NCBI GenBank assembly: GCA_029379385.1
Contig: CM055617.1
Location: 2,728,001 to 2,792,000 of the forward strand
Direction: 5' to 3'
Origin: Quillaja saponaria
Lineage: Eukaryota; Streptophyta; Magnoliopsida; Fabales; Quillajaceae
Length of the DNA: 64,000 nucleotides
How positions within the stretch are numbered: the first letter of the stretch is position 1; each line of letters opens with the position of its first letter. Positions 1 through 14,510 of this stretch are shown piece by piece. Below the pieces are notes generated by a model. That model had not been told where the DNA came from and ran no database searches. It saw nothing but the letters and a program-made list of their open reading frames with translations. Made by a program: the position numbers and the translations under genes.

Positions 1-1314
<1,314 letters not shown>

Positions 1315-1450
1315 GTGTACTTTTAGAGATACAGTCCAACACGGACCTTCTATTTGTTAGAATTTGTTGCCAGTTTTTCATTGTAGTTAATATGCTCCTA
1401 TGTGGTCAGATGGTAACTGTCATTTTTGCTTTAGACGATGGTCAGATGAG

Positions 1451-1711
1451 TGTGGTCATTGTCTTCAATATAGCTTCCAGTGCTTATGTGCCTCTTTATA
1501 TTCTCCTGCTCAAACGTTTCCTTTATTTTGTTTTCTTGTTTCTGTTCAGAACCTGCCTTCCTAAGTTCCAATTGATTAGGGGTGTGGTCATTGTCTTCAA
1601 TATGGCTTCCAGTGCTTATGTGCCTCTTTATATTCTCCTGGTCAATTGTTTCCTTTATTTTGTTTTCTTGTTTCTGTTCCGAACCTGCCTTCCTAAGTTC
1701 CAATTGATTAG
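1451..1711. repeat. Tandem direct duplication, two ~129-bp copies (period 132)
   Basis: Copies at 1451-1579 and 1583-1711 differ at only a few positions. They lie just 3' of the L7a pseudogene and begin with the same 20 bases, TGTGGTCATTGTCTTCAATA. The period of 132 nt keeps one frame open through both copies, which produces a meaningless ORF across the unit. Nothing else recognised at 1712-2280. Confidence 0.9.
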
Positions 1712-2287
1712 TGCAGGGTGCTTGTCACTGAGTTTCCTGAACAAGGAAGGGTGAAAAGGAGGTTGCCAACCCTATTTGCAAATTGTAGGAGATTGCCTTG
1801 GATCTGAGTTTTGTCTGATTGTGCGAAAATATGGCCATTCATGCAAGAAGTTCTTGACCAAAGTCTTAACTAACAAATTATGTTCCTCATCTTTTTGAAT
1901 TGTATATTTATTGCTATAATACTCAAATGTCAATTTTAAATGCATACTACACGTATAACACAATGTATAATCAAATTGATAGGATAAACCCACTTAACAA
2001 TTTCAAGGACAATATGAATGAAAACCTTCTTCTCATTCTTCCAAACTTTAAAAACAATTAAACAGTTTCTATACGTATATGTTTTTGTATTACCAATATA
2101 ATAATTATTAGACTTTTGCAGAAAATGCTCTTCGTTCTTATTGAGAAATTTCAAGTTTGATGAAGTTGGTTGTGAGAATCTTTTCCCTAAAAATGTATAT
2201 ATATAAGTTCGGACTTCGGGTGGGTTTCTCAGGTAAAAGAAAACCCAAATTGAAACCCGACCCGAATCTATTTAAAGTAAAGCAGAA

Positions 2288-2389
2288 GGCCCAAAACAAA
2301 GTCCACGTGTTTAAGTACCTTATAGGGCTATCTACCCTTTCCCTGCTCACCTGCTTACTCGGCACTGGTTTAGTCTGATTTTAGGGTTT
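2288..2389 (+). promoter_or_regulatory. RPL7A promoter elements: site II-type GGCCCAAAA and telo-box
   Basis: GGCCCAAAA lies at 2288-2296, and TTAGGGTTT, the reverse complement of the telo-box AAACCCTAA, at 2381-2389. Both are within 140 bp of the L7a start codon. This pair is established as typical of plant ribosomal-protein and other growth-related promoters. A CACGTG also lies near 2304-2309. Functional assignment is inferred from position. Confidence 0.65.
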
Positions 2390-2424
2390 TGTCTCAGCCG
2401 CAGTGGGAGAAGAAGCCAGTAATA

Positions 2425-4713
<2,289 letters not shown>

Positions 4714-5247
4714 GTGTAGTTTTAGTGATTCAGTCATCAAGGACCTTCTCTTTTCTGTTAGAAGAATTTGTTGTCAGTTTTTCATGGTAGTTGGGATGCC
4801 TCTGTATGCTTTAATTATTTATTTTCTTTGTATTACTGTTTCTGTTCTATTATCTCTCTTTTCAAATTAGTCTTCTTTTTCCTCTTTAGTACTCTGTTCT
4901 GCCTCGACAAAACAAAAAGGTGGAATGGATGAGTGCCCTGGTTCTAAAAACTTAGTTTTTGTAGGTAAAAACTCAAAGGAAATCCAATCCAACTGAGATG
5001 ATAGTTATCTGAGAGTTAATTTGGATTTTAAAAAATTCGGGTGTTTTTGTCGATAAAACTGACAATTTGTTGGCACCCATTATTGACTTCGCACGTTGAA
5101 ATGCACCAAAACATTCTTTAGGGTCTCACTTGCAAATTACAAACTGGGGTGGTTCGAACTTTCAGTTTTCCTAACATGTCTCCGGACTACATTGTTCGAT
5201 AGAAAATCTTGGTGTCCACAGTTATATAACTCGAACAGAGGGAGTCG

Positions 5248-7092
5248 ATGGAGACCACTTCAAAAATCTCAAATTCAAATCCGATTTGACCCGACGAACC
5301 AGAGCTCCATATCTACACCATCCCAAGCCATTCAATTAAGCACTATCCTAGTTTACTTTCTGATCAAGAACACATCGGAAATATACAAAGAATATAGAGA
5401 CTTCTATAGAGAAGATCCTTACGAAAATCATTGGTGGGAGATGTTAAAGTTTTTTTTTTTGGACAAGTCACAAGTGGGGATTTATCATGGTGCACCTTCA
5501 AGTGGTGGCGGTGGTGATGATGATTCAGTTGTGGAGGTTGAAGAGATGTACAAGGTAAGGATACAGGAAGGAGCCCCTAATGGAATTCGGGTGGTGGCAG
5601 TATCTAATTCGTTGAAACCTATTTTAATGCCTCCGAATACAAGGAGCAATGTGGCTGCTGTTGATAATGGGTTTAAGTTGCCATTGTTGGCATCTTATTC
5701 GGTGATTTGATGAAGCTGCAAGAGTGTTGATTTGACACCCAGGTATTTTAATGTGATTATTCAGTTGGGGAGTTTAAAGTGCAGGGTTTGATGAGCTTTT
5801 TCCTTATATTATTCATTTTGAATTTTTTGGACTTTTTTTCTTGTAGCTGATTTATGAGAAGAAAAAAAACATTTTTCTTTCTTTCCTGGTGATGTTTATC
5901 ATTTGGGATTATCCTTTCTTCTTAACTCATTTGGAACTCGTATTCTGATTGCTCTACTAATAAAATCAACAGGGTGATCTTGTGATTTGCATGAAACATG
6001 GAGATGACTGGGAACTTGTTGCTCAAAATGTTCAAACAAAACAAAACTTGATTGTATCTCAAAGCTCATTGAGATGCCATTTGGGGAGCTTCTGTTGGGC
6101 TTTTCCGGCAGTAGTGGCATCATAAGTACTCCAAAACAAGTTCAGTCATCATCTTGCTATCAAGAAACTACAAAAACTGAGGATCAATATGCTGAGCATA
6201 TGGATGGATGAGAGCATTAAGAATGGCAATGCTGTGACTTGCTAATTTTCAATGTTAACTTGTTGAGCTCTTGAATGTTTGACAAAGTTTTCTATCATAT
6301 AGATGTTTTTATTGATGTGCATATGTTGAGGTATGGGAAAACGACAGGATTGTTATATATTCTGAATGCTTGCTTCTTCTTTTTCTATGTAATACCTACT
6401 TAATTTTTTTGACTAATGTTTCTGTGGTACTTAAATTTGACTAATTTTAAATTTGAAGTTTCTTCTTTTTTTCCTATGATTGTACATGACAGAGAGTTTA
6501 TACTAGGTAGTGTTCTCAATAGGTAGCACTTATCTCTACCATGGTTAAGGCCTCGTATCACAGCTATTGCAGTATTTTGATGACATAACTCTTCTTTGTT
6601 TTGGTTACTGGTTGACTGGTTGTTGCTTCATGTCACCTCTAATCCCTACTTTTTGTCTTTACTTTCAGAAACACATGATACATCCCCAAAGAAGGATGTC
6701 ATTTTCTTAAACTTTGCGATTTAAGAGTTGGCGTTACAACAGCTCTAGGAGCAGCTGCTGCTCATGCAAAGTTATTGGCTGATCAGGAAGATAGAAAGAT
6801 GGAACATATAGTTGCAACCATAATTTAGAGACAGGTGGAGTTCGGTTCTGTATCCTAGTGATTCTCAGTATTTGCAATAGAGTGGTTCACTACTACTTAC
6901 TCTTTGCTCATATGTTAAATTAGATTGACAAAAATGGAGCACAAGATTAAACATTTTGAAGATGTGGAGCTGTTGATGCAAAAGGAATATTCTGCAGTGG
7001 AAGAGCAAAAAGAGTCTCTCTCGGCAGAGCGGGTTGATGTGTTACAAAGCGCACTTAGCGCTGGTATCCCTAGATGGAAGGATTTTCCTTGA
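5248..7092 (+). pseudogene. Degenerate SWI3A-type SWI/SNF complex subunit
   Basis: Translated pieces in several frames line up in order with plant SWI3A. Piece 1 is an N-terminal SWIRM region at 5248-5455 (IYTIPS; IYKEYRDF followed by REDP; then RKSLVGDV in another frame). Piece 2 is a linker at about 5490-5710 (MYKVRIQEGAPNGIRVVAVS, GFKLPLLASYS). Piece 3 is a SANT-region remnant at about 5970-6230 (KHGDDWELVAQNVQTK, then IEMPFGELLLG in another frame). Piece 4 is the C-terminal part at about 6720-7092 (ALGAAAAHAKLLADQEDRKM; KIKHFEDVELLMQKEYSAVE). Lesions include an early TGA in the N-terminal piece, two more stops in the SWIRM region, a TAG just before 6834, deletions within SWIRM, and several frameshifts. 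A GT-AG intron, 6835-6923, is preserved, so this is a decayed DNA-level duplicate and not a retrocopy. The intact parent gene is not in the window. Confidence 0.82.
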
Positions 7093-7331
7093 GTTGGGGT
7101 ATATATGATTCTTATTCGTATATTTAATTTTATTACTGTTTTATTCTTGAGAATTGCACCACTTTTCAGTTTCATTTTCATCCATAAAAACCCAGCTGGA
7201 GCTTTGAAACCCGTCTTACAAACACGGCACAACCTTATTAGTTACAAACACTAGATATAGCAAGTAACAACCATAAAACCAGATTATACACACACTCCAT
7301 CACTTTCAGACATATTGGTATGTATTTGATT

Positions 7332-8882
7332 TTACTCTACCTTGACCTCGTGAGATTGGATGCTCTCTGGGTACAATACTTTCTTGACTCCATTGAAATC
7401 CAAAATCTTCTTGCTGGGTGCCTCAGTTGCTGGAGTTCCTGTCCTGCTCATATAGAACATCCTGTAGCTCCACTCAAGCAGCTCAGGGCATAACACTTTC
7501 CATATGTGAGTCATACTGAACCATGACGGCTCAGTAAGGTACCTGTCTCCCCTCAATGTACTGTTAACAATTGATTTGGCGCAACTTGTCACTGTCCCAA
7601 CTGGTACTGGTCCAACTTGAGCCTACAAGCACCAACAAGGAAAACAGGAATCTGTAAATTACAACTACTATTAAGTGAAAGGAAGCATAAATTACCAAAT
7701 TAGTAATATTGAAATTGAGCTTACATCCCTCGTATCTTGATCAAAGACTATTTTGCCAGCTCTTTGTAAGTATTTTCCTTGAGTAATTTCTGATTCTATG
7801 TACCCTGGAGTCACAATTGTTATGTGTGTCTGAGGCCCAAATTCCACCCTCAGAGTTTCATACATGCTCAATAACGCTGCTTTGCTTGCCTGACAGATAG
7901 CGTGCACATAAAATTACAATCATATTTGACAATAAAGAGCAAGAATCTGTGAAAGGGGATAGATAGCAGTAACTTACATTGTAGACTGTATGCCTTGGTG
8001 CAGGTAGCCAAGCACTAGCAGAAGACAGAACTACGATTTTGCCTTTGGTATCTTTGAGGTGTGGAACTGCGTAATGGGTTGTATAGACTGAACCCCAAAA
8101 ATTTATATCCTGCAGATCACAGATACAAATATGCAGTAATGCTGCTTGCTTGCTTGTAAGTTGTAACACAAATTTTGATTAAGTGAAATTTCACTGTCTA
8201 TTACCATTATAGGCCTTAAATTGGTGACATCGGTTGTTTCTTCAAACGTGCTAACGCCACTAATTCCGGCGTTGTTCACCAGATGGTCCACTGCATGGTA
8301 AATTAACATGAATTCAGAATTATAGTTATTTTATTACTAACGTCTTAAAAACACTTGTTAAGAAATGGGGATCAGTGATCACATACATCTCCCAAAATGA
8401 TTAACAGTTTCATCAACAAGTCGCCTACAGTCTTCAACGGTGGAAACATCTGCACGAATTGTGATTACATCAGGAGACCCATAATCACGAGCTGTATCGG
8501 CAACTTCCCGAAGTTGGTTCTCTCTCCGGGCACAAAGTGCAAGCCTTGCACCTCTCTTGGCATACTCATAAGCCAAATGCTTCAATGAAAAATTTAGAGG
8601 ATGCTAGTAATTAGTACTAAAGCAAAAATGGTATGTACTAAATTATATAAAACAAGTAAAGTTGTAAATTGAGGGAATGAATTGTACCTCGCCTATGCCA
8701 GAGGAAGCACCGGTGATGAGAACAACCTTACCAGCAATATTTTCAGTATTGAAAATGGAATTTAGAGTAGAGTGGAAGAACATGAAGGCCCAATAGGGTG
8801 GTAAGAAAAGGCAAAGGAAGACGAAGGTGAAGGGAGGAGCTGTTAGATTAAGGAATGTGTGGATGAGACCCATTAGAACCAT
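7332..8882 (-). CDS. 11-beta-hydroxysteroid dehydrogenase-like / steroleosin-type SDR (HSD1-like)
   Basis: NAD(P)-dependent short-chain dehydrogenase of the plant HSD1/steroleosin type. Known members sit on seed oil bodies or ER and oxidise sterol/steroid-like substrates. Six exons on the minus strand are 8688-8882, 8387-8579, 8205-8290, 7978-8109, 7725-7889 and 7332-7622 (1062 nt, 353 aa). The N-terminus is a hydrophobic hairpin-like anchor with a proline pair (FLNLTAPPFTFVFLCLFLPP). It is followed by the Rossmann cofactor motif TGASSGIGE, then DHLVNNAGISG, the SSASAWL strand and the catalytic YNASK, with a conserved VTPGYIESE segment. The ATG at 8882 was chosen by the anchor alignment; a second Met three codons on is possible. 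The coding frame is undamaged. Physiological substrate is not deducible. Confidence 0.93.
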
Positions 8883-9823
8883 GATTTCTTTTTTATCAAC
8901 AGCAACCCAAACCAAAGCAGAGAAAGCAAAATGAATGAAAATTGATGGAAGTGTGGAAGTGTGAGAGAGTGAAAGTGTTGGAATTAAGTAGCAGAAATGA
9001 ATAGGGTGGTGGCACCATTGCATGGCAAGTATACGACACGTATTTAGGCGAAACACACGGCTCACTGCTCAACCTGTATTCTACTCATGATTACTTTTGC
9101 CGCTCCCCTTATTTTCAGTCTTATCTTCTACTCCACTAGTCTATCTTATTTTGTGCTGTCGTTTAATCAGAAAACTAAACGACTTGACGTTTTAAAGACT
9201 AGTCAGCAACACAGCTTGTGAGCTTGAACTGATTTTTATTTTATTTTATACCATAATCATGGAATCATCCTCCGATTTTCTTCATCATTGACGGCTTGAG
9301 GAATACCAAGACGGAAACAGGGTACGTTTCTGTTTCGATTCAAAGACAATCATATTGTGCATGTATTTTTGTGTATTTTAAGGTTAATGTATTATAGAGA
9401 TGTTTGTGTTGAAGCTGATTGTCTATCACTAATATACATCTGTCAAATTCTGATAATTTCTAAGCTTCAAGAGAACTGTATAACTCCATCATAATGGAAA
9501 AATGAAAACTTTATCATGGGTCACCCATCAGGATTCCTCCCAGACTCATGGAGAAACAACTGGTAATTAGTTACTAGTTAGAGATTGAGAGCAGATGTTG
9601 TTGGATTGGATTGTTTATATATATATAAATATGTATGGCTATAATCATAAAGGGGAAGTAATATTTGATTCTATATTTCTGCAACCCACAATCATTCAAG
9701 ATTGGGAAAAGTTTTAAGTTCATAACTAAGCTTCTAACAGTCCCCTTCACTACTCTTGGTGTTAACTTCAGTCCCTTTCTATTTTTGCAACCTCTTTTGA
9801 TACTTATGGTTTCTAGGCTTTCA
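8883..9823. other. Spacer between two minus-strand genes
   Basis: This holds the 5' flank of the SDR gene and the 3' flank of the DUF4408-type gene. No further coding region, repeat or RNA gene was recognised. Short ORFs here and across 9574-10126 on either strand are shadows. Confidence 0.5.
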
Positions 9824-10414
9824 TTAATACCTTTCACACAGAAGGCTAAGTTCAAGCTTCCTTTGCTTGTTCATTCTTGCAATAAAATCATCAGCCCTTC
9901 TGTTAAATTCCTCATCATGTCCATCTGGACTGTCTCCTTTACTTCCCACTTCTATAACTCCCTCAATCCAACCTTTCTCTTCTATGCCCTCTTCACCTTC
10001 CCATCTCCCTTGCACATTTTCTGTAACAGATTTATCAATTTCATTTTCTTTCTTTTCTTCAGTGATTGGATTCTGAGGCCTTTGACTCCTCCTAACATAC
10101 TCCTCATAGTAAACATCACTAGTTGATGAAGAAGAATATGAAGAAAAGATCTTAGATTCTGCAACCAGTACAATAATAATGAGGTTGCCTGCTATGAACG
10201 CAAATTTGGAGCTCAAGATAAGTGAAACAATTTCTGGGAGAGACACGAAAAGAAACACCTTGATTAAAGAAGAAAGGCAAGGAATCCAAATAGGATTTGA
10301 ACAGAACAGGCTGCAAGTTAATGCAATTGTGGAATAGAGAAATAAGTGATTCAGAAGCTGATGCCTATTGTATTTCTTGATGGCTTGAATCTTTTCTATC
10401 TTTACTGGATCCAT
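9824..10414 (-). CDS. DUF4408/DUF761-type (cotton-fibre-like) protein, single exon
   Basis: A 196-aa intronless ORF. The N-terminal third is hydrophobic with two or three likely membrane-spanning stretches (LFLYSTIALTCSLFC; WIPCLSSLIKVFLFVSLPEI; FAFIAGNLIIIVLVAES). A serine-rich and acidic linker follows. The extreme C-terminus has EEFNRRADDFIARMNKQRKL, the short DUF761 signature also written as FIARxNxQ. This order (hydrophobic DUF4408-like head, DUF761 tail) is characteristic of a plant-specific family of unknown function, sometimes annotated as cotton-fibre-expressed protein. The reading frame is complete, from MDPVKIEKIQ to a stop at 9824-9826. I do not infer a biochemical role. Confidence 0.82.
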   Translation of the reverse strand: MDPVKIEKIQAIKKYNRHQLLNHLFLYSTIALTCSLFCSNPIWIPCLSSLIKVFLFVSLPEIVSLILSSKFAFIAGNLIIIVLVAESKIFSSYSSSSTSDVYYEEYVRRSQRPQNPITEEKKENEIDKSVTENVQGRWEGEEGIEEKGWIEGVIEVGSKGDSPDGHDEEFNRRADDFIARMNKQRKLELSLLCERY

Positions 10415-10502
10415 TTGATCAAGTATACAAGAGGAAGGGGTTTTAAGTTGGGTTTAGGAAAACTGGAGTGAAGGTTTTTATCTCACTGACCATAGAGCGT
10501 AG

Positions 10503-10509
10503 TTATATA
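10503..10509 (-). promoter_or_regulatory. TATA box of the DUF4408-type gene
   Basis: TATATAA on the minus strand, about 90 bp upstream of the start at 10414. This spacing is consistent with a short 5' UTR. Confidence 0.55.
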
Positions 10510-11180
10510 GAAGGTAGAAGGGTTATTTTGGTAAGATCAATGCATGCTACTTTATAATTATTTTGAGTGTGATGGTAGCTTTTTCCGAAAAGATGAGGGG
10601 CATGTTATTGTTTGTTGGTTTCTTTTAATAAATCTAACTATTTCTTAGGCTACCTGCTTTCTATTACTTTATTTCTTTTCCCTTTTTTTTTTTTCAACTA
10701 TAGCACTTCTCTCCAATCAGTATGTAGCAAATTTTTATTACATTTTCCTGTCTATGAACACAAGGGTAAATAAAATTGCATGTAATATACTCATTGGCTA
10801 CTCTTAGTTAGGCACGTAGATCAAAATTGGGAAAATTTGTAGATATTAGAAAAGCTGAGACTGGTTGCATGGCAAGATGGATAAACAAGGTATTCTGATA
10901 AACTTCTCTGGATTCCTAAGATTTGCTTCCCTGATTGCGCTGTTGGGACCCAAACAATATTATCTTGTATATCCTTATTTCTTTTAGCCACGGCATCCCC
11001 ATTAAGAAAGGGGGTCGGGGGAAGGGGCTGGGGAGATCTTTGTTAGTGGTATTTTTTTTCTCTAATTTTTTAAGTGGTATTTAATTGAAATATAATCTTA
11101 TAAGGTTTTTTTATCTTTTCTCTATACGTGCATGGTGCTCAATGTGAAAGAAGTGGGAGTTTAGTTAAAGGAGCTCTTTA

Positions 11181-11966
11181 GCTTTTCCTTTTATAACTCT
11201 TCTAGTAAAGGTTAACTATTGAGTGATAGGAACAAGGAATGTAATTAAGCACAAGAAGGAAAGTTCATTATTGAGCGAAACCGAGAAGAATCTTATTAGA
11301 CACATGATCTTTAGGGAATTAAGAAATTTCATTGCTATGTTTGTTTTTGCAAACTAGAGAACAAAAGGATTCGTGTAGTTGTAAATAGGATGGAATTGCG
11401 AGAGAATTTATATGGACGATACTAACTAGTTTAGCAAGAATATATGTCATTAGTTTCAATTAATGAGAATGAAAGCTTGTTACTGGTGTACTATTAGTGA
11501 AAATTGTTGTTTACATGCCAGTGAATAAAGTAGAAAAATTTTAGTTTTTCAGTTTTCACTAATATGGCTGTCATTTCTGCTTTTCCTTTTATAATTCTTC
11601 TAGTAAAGGAAAATTATTGAGTAATAGAAACAAGGAATATAATTAAGCAGAAGAAGGGAAGTTCATTATTGAGTGAAACAGAGAAGAATCTAATTAGACA
11701 CATGATCTTTAGGGAATTAAGAAAAATTTCATTACAATGTTTGTTTTTGCGAGCTAGATTACAAAAGGGCTCGTGCAGTCATAGATAGGATGGAATTGCG
11801 AGATAATTTATATGGATGATACTAACTAATTTAGCAAGAATGTATTTCATTATTTTCAATTAACGAGAATGAAAGCTTGTTACTGTTGTACTATTAGTGA
11901 AAATGTTGTTTACATGCCAGTAAATAAAGTAGCAAAATTGTTGGTTTTCACTAATATGGCTGTCAC
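11181..11966. repeat. Tandem direct duplication of ~390 bp (period 398)
   Basis: Copy A is about 11181-11576 and copy B about 11579-11966. They stay colinear throughout at roughly 90 per cent identity with small indels. Both start GCTTTTCCTTTTATAA, share ACACATGATCTTTAGGGAAT and end with CTAATATGGCTGTCA. Neither copy has a sustained ORF, terminal inverted repeat or recognisable transposon motif. It looks like a local segmental duplication of non-coding DNA. Nothing else recognised in the spacer from 10550 to about 13560. Confidence 0.92.
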
Positions 11967-13573
11967 TGTTATGTCCAGACACATGTACATTTAACAAGGT
12001 TACAAGGGTTTTGTCAATTAAGGATCACTTTCAGTTTAAAAGCTTGTAGATATGGCAAGCAGGCCTTACCTCTAACACCTGCAAGGCAATTATATATAAT
12101 ATCATTGGATTAATTAATTCAACATGATATAGACAGAAACCCATTAATTAGCAACAAGTGTATAGTTAACTTTTCTGTTGAAGGAACTTATGTGTAGCTT
12201 ACTCATTCAATTTGCTTTACAATTAGTTAGTGAAAGTATCAGGACTCTTCAAACATATGGTGAGGCATTTATTCAAAGTGCTCTGCAGAGGTAACCCGAC
12301 ATTTTTGGTTGGTCAGATTTAGATCCTGCCCTCTAAGAAAACAAAAAAACCAGAATGATAGAGAGAGAGACTTTAAAGTTGTGGAGATTATAGATTGTGT
12401 ATAGGCATAGCTCAATATTGTGCTTAAGTATGGATTTCATATTTCTCTTCTGTAAACTGGTTATGTGTAAAGTTTGAAATAGTAGAGAATTGCTTTTGGT
12501 AAAGGGAACGTGCCAGGATTCCCTATTTTTTGCCTCTATAAACTTTTAACATTGTGCTTTTGAAGCAATGTTCATTCACCACTAATTCATTTTAGACTTT
12601 GGTCATTTGCATTATGTTTTTCTTTTTGCTGTTAGGAGTTTAACATATAAAAACTGAGCTGAAATCAGGTGGTAAGGTTAAGTGGGTTTGAGGTCGGAAT
12701 CCTGGGTTCATTTTACAGAGACTTAGATTCTTCTCCAAGGGAGTATCTTGGTGTTCTAAACTTTGATTTTTTTAAGTTGATGAAGGTTTTAGTTTTGAAC
12801 TCAACTAGAATCAGTGAGGTTGAATAAATGATGTCCAAATTGTATAACACAATGCCTTGTGAATCTCCCCAATGAAACAGAGAAAATCCTTAGTGCTAAC
12901 TAAGCTAGTGAGCCTCCAATCAGCTGGCAAGCCTTTATAATTTAATAACAGTTTTAATACAGCAGTGGTTTAAGCCTTTAAGATTCAAATTATTATATCG
13001 TTGATTCAGATAAAGTTGTCGCAGGCAACTCGCAGCTGATATGCGTTACTTTTTTCTTTGAATTCTCTGTAAACAAGTAGGCAGAAAAATACTATAAGTA
13101 AGTGAAACTTGCATAACTAGCTGATGAAGAAGACCCTTTTTCTTTTCAGAGAAACTTTTATAGCCGAGGAAGGGAGTTGCTGATAGAGCTGAGCATACAC
13201 CATCTTTTTCTTTTTGTGTCGAATCCCTTTGGTTAGTTATTTCCGTAAGTGACTAACTTCATTGATTTTTTCCCTCAATTTTAGATGTTGATGACAAGTT
13301 GGGTTGTTAAGCTACAGATACAAATAGTACAGGTGAAGGACATGCAGATCCAGTACAAGGTCTGCATTATTTTAGGCACTCAGAGTTCTTCACTTTGTCA
13401 CAGAATTCAATCTTGCAATTATTTCTCATTCATAAAAGTCTTTTGAAAGAATTGAAGTGCATGTGTTAAAGAAGTAAATACAACAAGCAGGTGAAGCTCA
13501 GGAAGAGCTGAGCAAAGAGTACACAGTATAAGCAAAGAAAATCAAAGAAAGTGGAAGAGGAAGTGGGTTTTAA

Positions 13574-14228
13574 CTAAAACACTTTCTTGCCCTTGCTACC
13601 ATTGTGGTGCTGCTCATCTCTGGCTATTCCAAATTTCTTAATATGAGGTCTCACAAACCTTTCATACAAGAAAGCAGCCCCTTTGAACTGTGGCAGAACC
13701 AACCATGCCACTAACAACAGCTTCACATCATACCAAATGGGTATCCTACAAAGATATTCATCAAATCAATCAAACCCATCATTTACTAATTCATAAATTT
13801 CATTCAAAATTAAGTTTCTCACTTCACTCACCACTCTAAGACAGGTTGGAGTACCATCTCCATAAGAGTAAGAAATGAGTACAAGATCCAATAAGCAAGC
13901 CATTGCTCATCCTCCAGCTTTGCTGTGCTCTCAATGGCAACAACTGATGCATATCTATATTAAAAAAAAAAGAAAAAAAACAATACATATTAATCTAAAA
14001 CTTGTAAGAAAGAAAAAAAGATCAAAACTTGTTGATACACACTTACAAAGGGTACAGTAACATCACCCCTGGCCTGCACATATCCATATCATGGCAAACA
14101 TAATTAAAATGATAGGAATAATTAAGTTTGTAAAAAGAAAATAAAAATAAAAATAGCAGTATGAATCAATGTGAAAATTACCCAGCAAGGGAATGAAATT
14201 GAGTAATGATGGTCCAGAGTTTGCCCAT
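13574..14228 (-). CDS. HVA22-like protein (TB2/DP1, REEP family)
   Basis: ER membrane-shaping protein of the HVA22/REEP/Yop1 family. Plant members are commonly induced by ABA and stress. Four exons on the minus strand are 14182-14228, 14047-14073, 13832-13954 and 13574-13745 (369 nt, 122 aa). The protein begins MGKLWTIITQFHSLAGPG. It has the family core: LLYPLYASVVAIES, then DEQWLAYWILYSFLTLMEMV, a hydrophobic WIPIWYDVKLLLVAWLVLPQ and KGAAFLYERFVRPHIKK. It ends in a short polar, lysine-rich tail. The very short second exon (27 nt) was placed by requiring a GPGVMLLYPLY join and GT-AG sites; all phases close. It resembles the a/c/e-type HVA22 proteins. Which numbered paralogue it is cannot be settled here. 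Confidence 0.93.
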
Positions 14229-14302
14229 TTAATTTTTGTCTTTCTGGATCTGACTCTGTTTGGAAACTGAAGAACTGGGTGGTGACGTTGATGGGTTACT
14301 GA

Positions 14303-14510
14303 TTTTTATATCGGACGTGGCGGAGGATCGAGTGGACACGTGGGAGACAGCAGGAGCGAGTATCGGATTCTGCCTTCAACAACATATTTTAGCACCGTCT
14401 GGTAATCTAATATACTTTTAATTAAATTAATAGCTTTATTTGTTCTTTACCCCAAACACAAGCTGTGTGTTTATGTTACAGGTGTGAGGGAGGTCGGTGA
14501 CACGTGTCAC
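14303..14510 (-). promoter_or_regulatory. HVA22 promoter: TATA box plus three ACGT/G-box (ABRE-type) sites
   Basis: On the minus strand TATAAAAA occupies 14310-14303, about 80 bp before the ATG. Immediately upstream are ACGTGGC at 14315-14321, CACGTG at 14337-14342, and CACGTG at 14501-14506 inside a perfect 14-bp palindrome, GTGACACGTGTCAC (14497-14510). ACGT-core elements in this position are the known ABA-response elements of the HVA22 family. That they work here is inferred. Confidence 0.7.

Noticed and set aside
5096..5710. A 204-codon open frame that looks like a new gene
   Set aside because: Parts match SWI3A SWIRM and linker segments in order with deletions and frame changes; it is part of the pseudogene.
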